From the NCBI GenBank assembly GCA_019418605.1, contig DYBN01000047.1, positions 92,761-156,760 on the forward strand: 64,000 bases of DNA. The letters run 5' to 3'. Below the pieces are notes generated by a model that made no database searches, was not told the origin of the DNA, and was given only the letters and a program-made list of their open reading frames with translations. Shown piece after piece: positions 60,770 through 64,000 of the stretch (the first letter of the stretch is position 1; each line of letters starts with the position of its first letter). A program made the translations under genes and the position numbers. Source of the DNA: Sutterella sp. (GTDB lineage: Bacteria; Pseudomonadota; Gammaproteobacteria; Burkholderiales; Burkholderiaceae_F).

Positions 60770-60997
60770 GAGTGCCTGTGTATTCACGCGCCGAAGGCAC
60801 AAAAGGGGCCCTCGAAGCCGGCCGGTTGGGAGGCGAAGACTGAGCGCGCCCCGTCGAAGCCGGGCGGTTTCAAGGTGGAGTCCGTAAAGGAGCCGAGTCT
60901 GCCTTCAGGGGCGGCCATGCCGGGCGACGAGAAGAAGTCCGAATCGGCCGCGCCGCTCGAGTACGAAGAGGAGAGGAAGAGGGGGAGGGCGTCGTGA
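60770..60997 (+). pseudogene. C-terminal remnant of an unidentified gene
   Basis: One plus-strand frame is open for 75 codons to the TGA at 60995. It has strong coding character (KPAGWEAKTERAPSKPGGFK, then EPSLPSGAAMPGDEKKSE and a basic end EEERKRGRAS) but no start codon. It reads like the disordered, charged C-terminal tail of a larger protein whose body has been lost. The TA operon abuts it upstream. I cannot name the parent gene; mobilisation proteins often end this way. Confidence 0.4.
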
Positions 60998-61048
60998 CGG
61001 CTGGACTTCTTCTGAGGTCCCGCCTCTGGAGAAACGGCGGCATCAATT

Positions 61049-61078
61049 TTCAGCGGATCCCGCGCAGGGTCCGCTGAA
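61049..61078 (-). terminator. Hairpin after the autotransporter gene
   Basis: Perfect nine-base arms TTCAGCGGA/TCCGCTGAA lie 17 bases after the stop. The minus-strand tail is AATTGATG rather than a T run, so termination may be inefficient. Confidence 0.55.
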
Positions 61079-61095
61079 GAGATGCCGGTCCGGGA

Positions 61096-63636
61096 TCAGA
61101 AGGCGTAGAGGACAGACAGGTTTCCCGAAACACCTTCCCGGTCCCCTGCGTAGCCTTTGATGCCCGCATCAAAGGTCCACGGGCTTGCGGCGTCAGGCTT
61201 GAGTTTTACGCCCGCTTCCATGACCGCGTAGCCGCCTTCCAAACTCGGAATATCAAGCGCAAAGCCGTTCACTGCGCCTTCTGCGTCGCCATCGAAAACG
61301 TGCTCGTAGGCAATGCCGAGTTTCCAGCCGCACGATTCGGTTATCGCGCCCGTGAACCGGAAACCGGCGCGCAGCGCGTGCGTGACGGTGTCGTCCATCT
61401 CGAACTTGTCGCCGTAGCGATTGTGAAGGCTCACGTCGTCGCCTTCGAGCCAGGTCAAGATGTATCGGCCATAGACATCCAAGTCAACCGCATTCGTCAA
61501 GCGGAAAACATAGCCCGCGCCAACGTGCGCCGTGGCGTACATGCCGTCGGCGTCGTAACGGGCGGAATCCTGCAGGTACAGGCCGGAGAATTCGGTCGAC
61601 GCTGAGCCGAATCGGATCGAGCCGTCCGCATAGAGGCCGCTTACGAATGCATAGCGAGTCGCCAAGCCCAGACCGTAGTAGTCATGGTCGCCTTGGCCCT
61701 TGGTTTGTCGGACGTGGCTATCGCTCTCGGCCCAGCCGGCTTCGAGGAAGACGCCGAGCAGCCAATTCGGGTTGAATTTGTACACGCCGCCCGCCGCGAG
61801 CGTGACGCCGTCCACATCAACCCGCGAGCCCGTTTTATAGTTCGACGATCCGCCGTGCACGGCCGCAAAAGAGACGAGGCTGCCAACCCTCGCCGAAGCG
61901 GCCATAGCACTCATCCCCTCATCGGCAATGAACTCGGCGCCCTGGTTGATGAACGCAATCGTGCCTAGATGCGATTCGGAAAGCGTCTTCGACTCCTCTG
62001 TGGCGTAATAGGAGACGTCCAGGTCATCGGTCGTGAGCGACGTGCGATTCGACTGATCGAGCCAGTCCTGCGAGAAGCCGCCCACCAAGTTCGTGAACGT
62101 ACCACTGCCTTCCACAACGGTGTTTTCGTTCACTTCGATGCTGCTGTCCTCACCGGTGACCTCGATGATCTTGTAGCCTGCGTTCGGGTTGACGAAGGCG
62201 CTGTCGGTGGAAGAAAGAATCAGCTTGCGGTCGCTGAGGTCGACTGAAGATTCAACCGACAGTGCCGCAAAACCGGCGGCGGCATTGTTTACGTCCGAAA
62301 CGTGGACTTCAAGGCTGTCGAAAGCGTACAGGCTCTTGATCCGATTGACACCCTCTATGACGAGTTTGTTGGAGCGGGCGTCGAAATCCGAGTCCTGCGG
62401 CAGGAGCGAATTTTCATGATCGGTGTAGGCGACATAAAGCGTTGCTGACGGCGCGTTCAGGTCGGACAAAAGCATGAGCGTGTTTTCGACCGATCCGGTG
62501 TTTGCGTACACGCCGAATGCCTGACTCAATTCCGGGTGATTCCCTGAAGCGAAGAAAACCGTATTCGTGACCGTACCAGTGCCGTTCGCGCGCACGCCGA
62601 CGACGTTCGAAAAGCTTCCGCCCGTAAGCAGAACAATATTCCCGTCAGCGGTGTTGTCGCGGATATAGGCTGCATAGGCCCAGGAGCCCTCGCCGTCCGA
62701 AATGTTGAGCACGTTGTCATCCACTTTTCCAGCGTACCCGAGGCCGCCGTAGACAGTAAAAGTAGAGCCGCCGAAGATGTTGACTTGGTTGCCCACAACA
62801 TCGCCCCCTGAGGAGCTCCCCCCGTACACTTCTTTGGAAAATGATCCGCCCGAAATGGTGACGGAATTCTCTGTCGAGCTTTCACTGCCGGACCCGCCAT
62901 AGACGGCAACGTCGATTTGGCCGTCGAAAACTTCAACGGTATTTCTTGAGGCGGTTCCCCGCCTGGCCCAGCCGCCGTAAATCGCCCCGGTGCCGTGGTC
63001 GATGTAGAGAGTTCCGCTGTTCACGACGACCGAGTTGCCTTCGGACGTACCCCCGCGGGAAAAACCGCCGACAAGACTTTCGGCGAGACCGCCATTCATC
63101 TCGACGTAGTTGTCTATCGCATCCCCTGTGTCGTCGGCAAAACCGCCGTAAGTTATTCCTCCGTCACCTTTATTGAGAATGACTGTATTTTCAATCGCAC
63201 TGCCTCCCTGATCGGTGGCACCGCCATAGACTTTGTCAACATCGCCGGAATACACCACCACCGTGTTGTACGCGGCGTTGCCGCTTCCGATCGCGCTTCC
63301 ACCGTAGAGAGCGAAAATTTGCGTGGCAGGGAAGCTCTCGCTGACGGTGACCAGATTGTGGGAAGCGTCGGCTTCGGTACGGCTGTAACCGCCGAAGAAC
63401 CCCGCTAAAGAGACCTTGTTGTATGGTGGATTCTCCGGGAGGCCATTTACCGTCAGAATGTTTCCGGACGAAGAATCGTGGGAGGTCGCGATCCAAGGCC
63501 ATTGAGTACCGGAAGAGATCGTAACATCCGGCATGCTCCCCTGCTGCCAGACGTCCTGCGTAGAAGAATCCAACACTAGCTCAGCCGAAAAGGCCGTCGG
63601 AATCATTCCAGCGAATCCGGCTGTTGCCGCAAGCAA
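61096..63636 (-). CDS. Autotransporter with repeat passenger and C-terminal beta-barrel (start uncertain)
   Basis: About 846 residues. A signal-peptide-like segment ends at FSA-ELV. A passenger (about 50-400) is built of at least ten degenerate repeats of about 27 residues of the form 'N-x-V-x-x-x-x-G-x-x-x-x-V-Y-G-G', predicting a beta-helix. A linker follows, then a type V beta-barrel (about 585-846) ending in YAF. The function is probably adhesion or surface display. No ATG exists at the right place: the conserved frame begins at a TTG (63636) or earlier codons after an in-frame TAA at about 63710. It may be N-terminally broken. Confidence 0.82.
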   Translation of the reverse strand: MLAATAGFAGMIPTAFSAELVLDSSTQDVWQQGSMPDVTISSGTQWPWIATSHDSSSGNILTVNGLPENPPYNKVSLAGFFGGYSRTEADASHNLVTVSESFPATQIFALYGGSAIGSGNAAYNTVVVYSGDVDKVYGGATDQGGSAIENTVILNKGDGGITYGGFADDTGDAIDNYVEMNGGLAESLVGGFSRGGTSEGNSVVVNSGTLYIDHGTGAIYGGWARRGTASRNTVEVFDGQIDVAVYGGSGSESSTENSVTISGGSFSKEVYGGSSSGGDVVGNQVNIFGGSTFTVYGGLGYAGKVDDNVLNISDGEGSWAYAAYIRDNTADGNIVLLTGGSFSNVVGVRANGTGTVTNTVFFASGNHPELSQAFGVYANTGSVENTLMLLSDLNAPSATLYVAYTDHENSLLPQDSDFDARSNKLVIEGVNRIKSLYAFDSLEVHVSDVNNAAAGFAALSVESSVDLSDRKLILSSTDSAFVNPNAGYKIIEVTGEDSSIEVNENTVVEGSGTFTNLVGGFSQDWLDQSNRTSLTTDDLDVSYYATEESKTLSESHLGTIAFINQGAEFIADEGMSAMAASARVGSLVSFAAVHGGSSNYKTGSRVDVDGVTLAAGGVYKFNPNWLLGVFLEAGWAESDSHVRQTKGQGDHDYYGLGLATRYAFVSGLYADGSIRFGSASTEFSGLYLQDSARYDADGMYATAHVGAGYVFRLTNAVDLDVYGRYILTWLEGDDVSLHNRYGDKFEMDDTVTHALRAGFRFTGAITESCGWKLGIAYEHVFDGDAEGAVNGFALDIPSLEGGYAVMEAGVKLKPDAASPWTFDAGIKGYAGDREGVSGNLSVLYAF

Positions 63637-63800
63637 CGCCGGCAGAGACGAAGTCCGACTGTGTTTCTTGTCGCTATATGACTTCGTTGGGGTGGGTTTT
63701 TAACTAGCAAACACAATTTCTAAAAATTTTGTCATAAGAGATTGTTTGGAGCACGTTAAGGTTAAGGCAAGCCAAGGGGAAACAACTCGTGGAGATTGCC

Positions 63801-63950
63801 ATGACACTCTGCTCAATTGGGGTCGTTGCCCGCCGCTACGGCGTTTCTGCCAGCACCATTCGGCGTTGGGCCGCCAAGGGACTTGTCAAAATTGCTTTGC
63901 GTACGCTGGGCGGACATCGCCGTTTTGAACTTGATGCCGATACAGCGTAA
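63801..63950 (+). CDS. Small MerR-like helix-turn-helix protein (49 aa)
   Basis: A 49-codon frame with a GGAG site seven bases before the ATG. It encodes a single MerR-type winged HTH: SIGVVARRYGVSASTIRRWA, then a wing ending LGGHRRFELD. This is the N-terminal DNA-binding unit typical of IS607-family transposases (serine recombinase TnpA) and of small excisionase-like proteins. No recombinase domain follows in frame; the stop TAA is at 63948. It is either a stand-alone regulator or a remnant of an IS607-type element. Confidence 0.6.
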   Translation: MTLCSIGVVARRYGVSASTIRRWAAKGLVKIALRTLGGHRRFELDADTA

Positions 63951-64000
63951 GTTGCCCATAGACCTTCAGGCCCAAAAAGAGGGTACAAAAAAGCGAGGCC

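Noticed and set aside
61096..63636. CRISPR-like or DNA-level repeats in the autotransporter passenger
   Set aside because: The periodicity is at the protein level (NxV...YGG motifs); the DNA copies are too different to be a CRISPR or tandem DNA repeat.

Overview
The window looks like a chromosomal segment of a gut-type betaproteobacterium, most plausibly of the Sutterellaceae (Sutterella/Parasutterella group). This is inferred from the GC-rich, strongly G/C-ending codon use, the betaproteobacterial-style malate dehydrogenase, HU, SEL1 and DUF3106-like genes, exported fumarate-reductase-type flavoproteins, an uptake [NiFe] hydrogenase and a large autotransporter. No rRNA is present to prove it. 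About 50 protein genes and one tRNA (Arg, anticodon CCU) can be supported.

Layout. 0-5 kb: central carbon metabolism (mdh, then the divergent ppsR/ppsA pair). 5-13.3 kb: a MocR-type regulator, a small hypothetical gene, an exported FMN/FAD flavoprotein reductase, an acidic helical hypothetical protein, rsgA and an M48-like membrane protein that has lost its HExxH site. 13.3-21 kb: orn, an MFS transporter, tRNA-Arg, an AI-2E-type permease, parE, a SIMPL protein and an orphan MetQ lipoprotein. 21-25 kb: an HxlR regulator divergent from a copper P-type ATPase gene that carries a CopZ-like chaperone fused in frame at its 3' end, with its own Shine-Dalgarno and ATG. 25-27.5 kb: two adjacent WGDG/leucine-rich-repeat proteins of unknown role. 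27.6-32.1 kb: serB and mfd. 32.7-39.2 kb: a Tat-type flavoprotein and the hydrogenase cluster hyaABCD-hypC. 39.6-46 kb: porin with a Fur-box-like upstream site, parvulin PPIase, yciB and an M16 peptidase. 46-51.3 kb: LysR regulator, an isolated hydG behind a structured leader with a terminator, and an EnvZ/OmpR pair. 51.5-59.8 kb: DUF3106-like protein, an iron/heme-type ABC importer, lipoprotein, HU, an 800-base intergenic region with a candidate small RNA, a SEL1-repeat protein, a membrane protein and a methyltransferase. 59.9-64 kb: accessory DNA with a GNAT/RHH toxin-antitoxin pair, a gene remnant, an autotransporter without a convincing start codon, and a 49-residue MerR-like HTH protein.

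Together the genes suggest anaerobic respiration. The hydrogenase feeds electrons from H2 through cytochrome b to quinones, and exported flavoproteins could use organic acceptors such as fumarate- or urocanate-like enoates. PEP synthase and malate dehydrogenase support gluconeogenesis from organic acids. The most notable new observation is the nested copA/copZ arrangement. Next are the missing catalytic motif in the M48-like protein, the hydG leader RNA, the terminator inside the hydrogenase operon, and the tandem WGDG/LRR genes.
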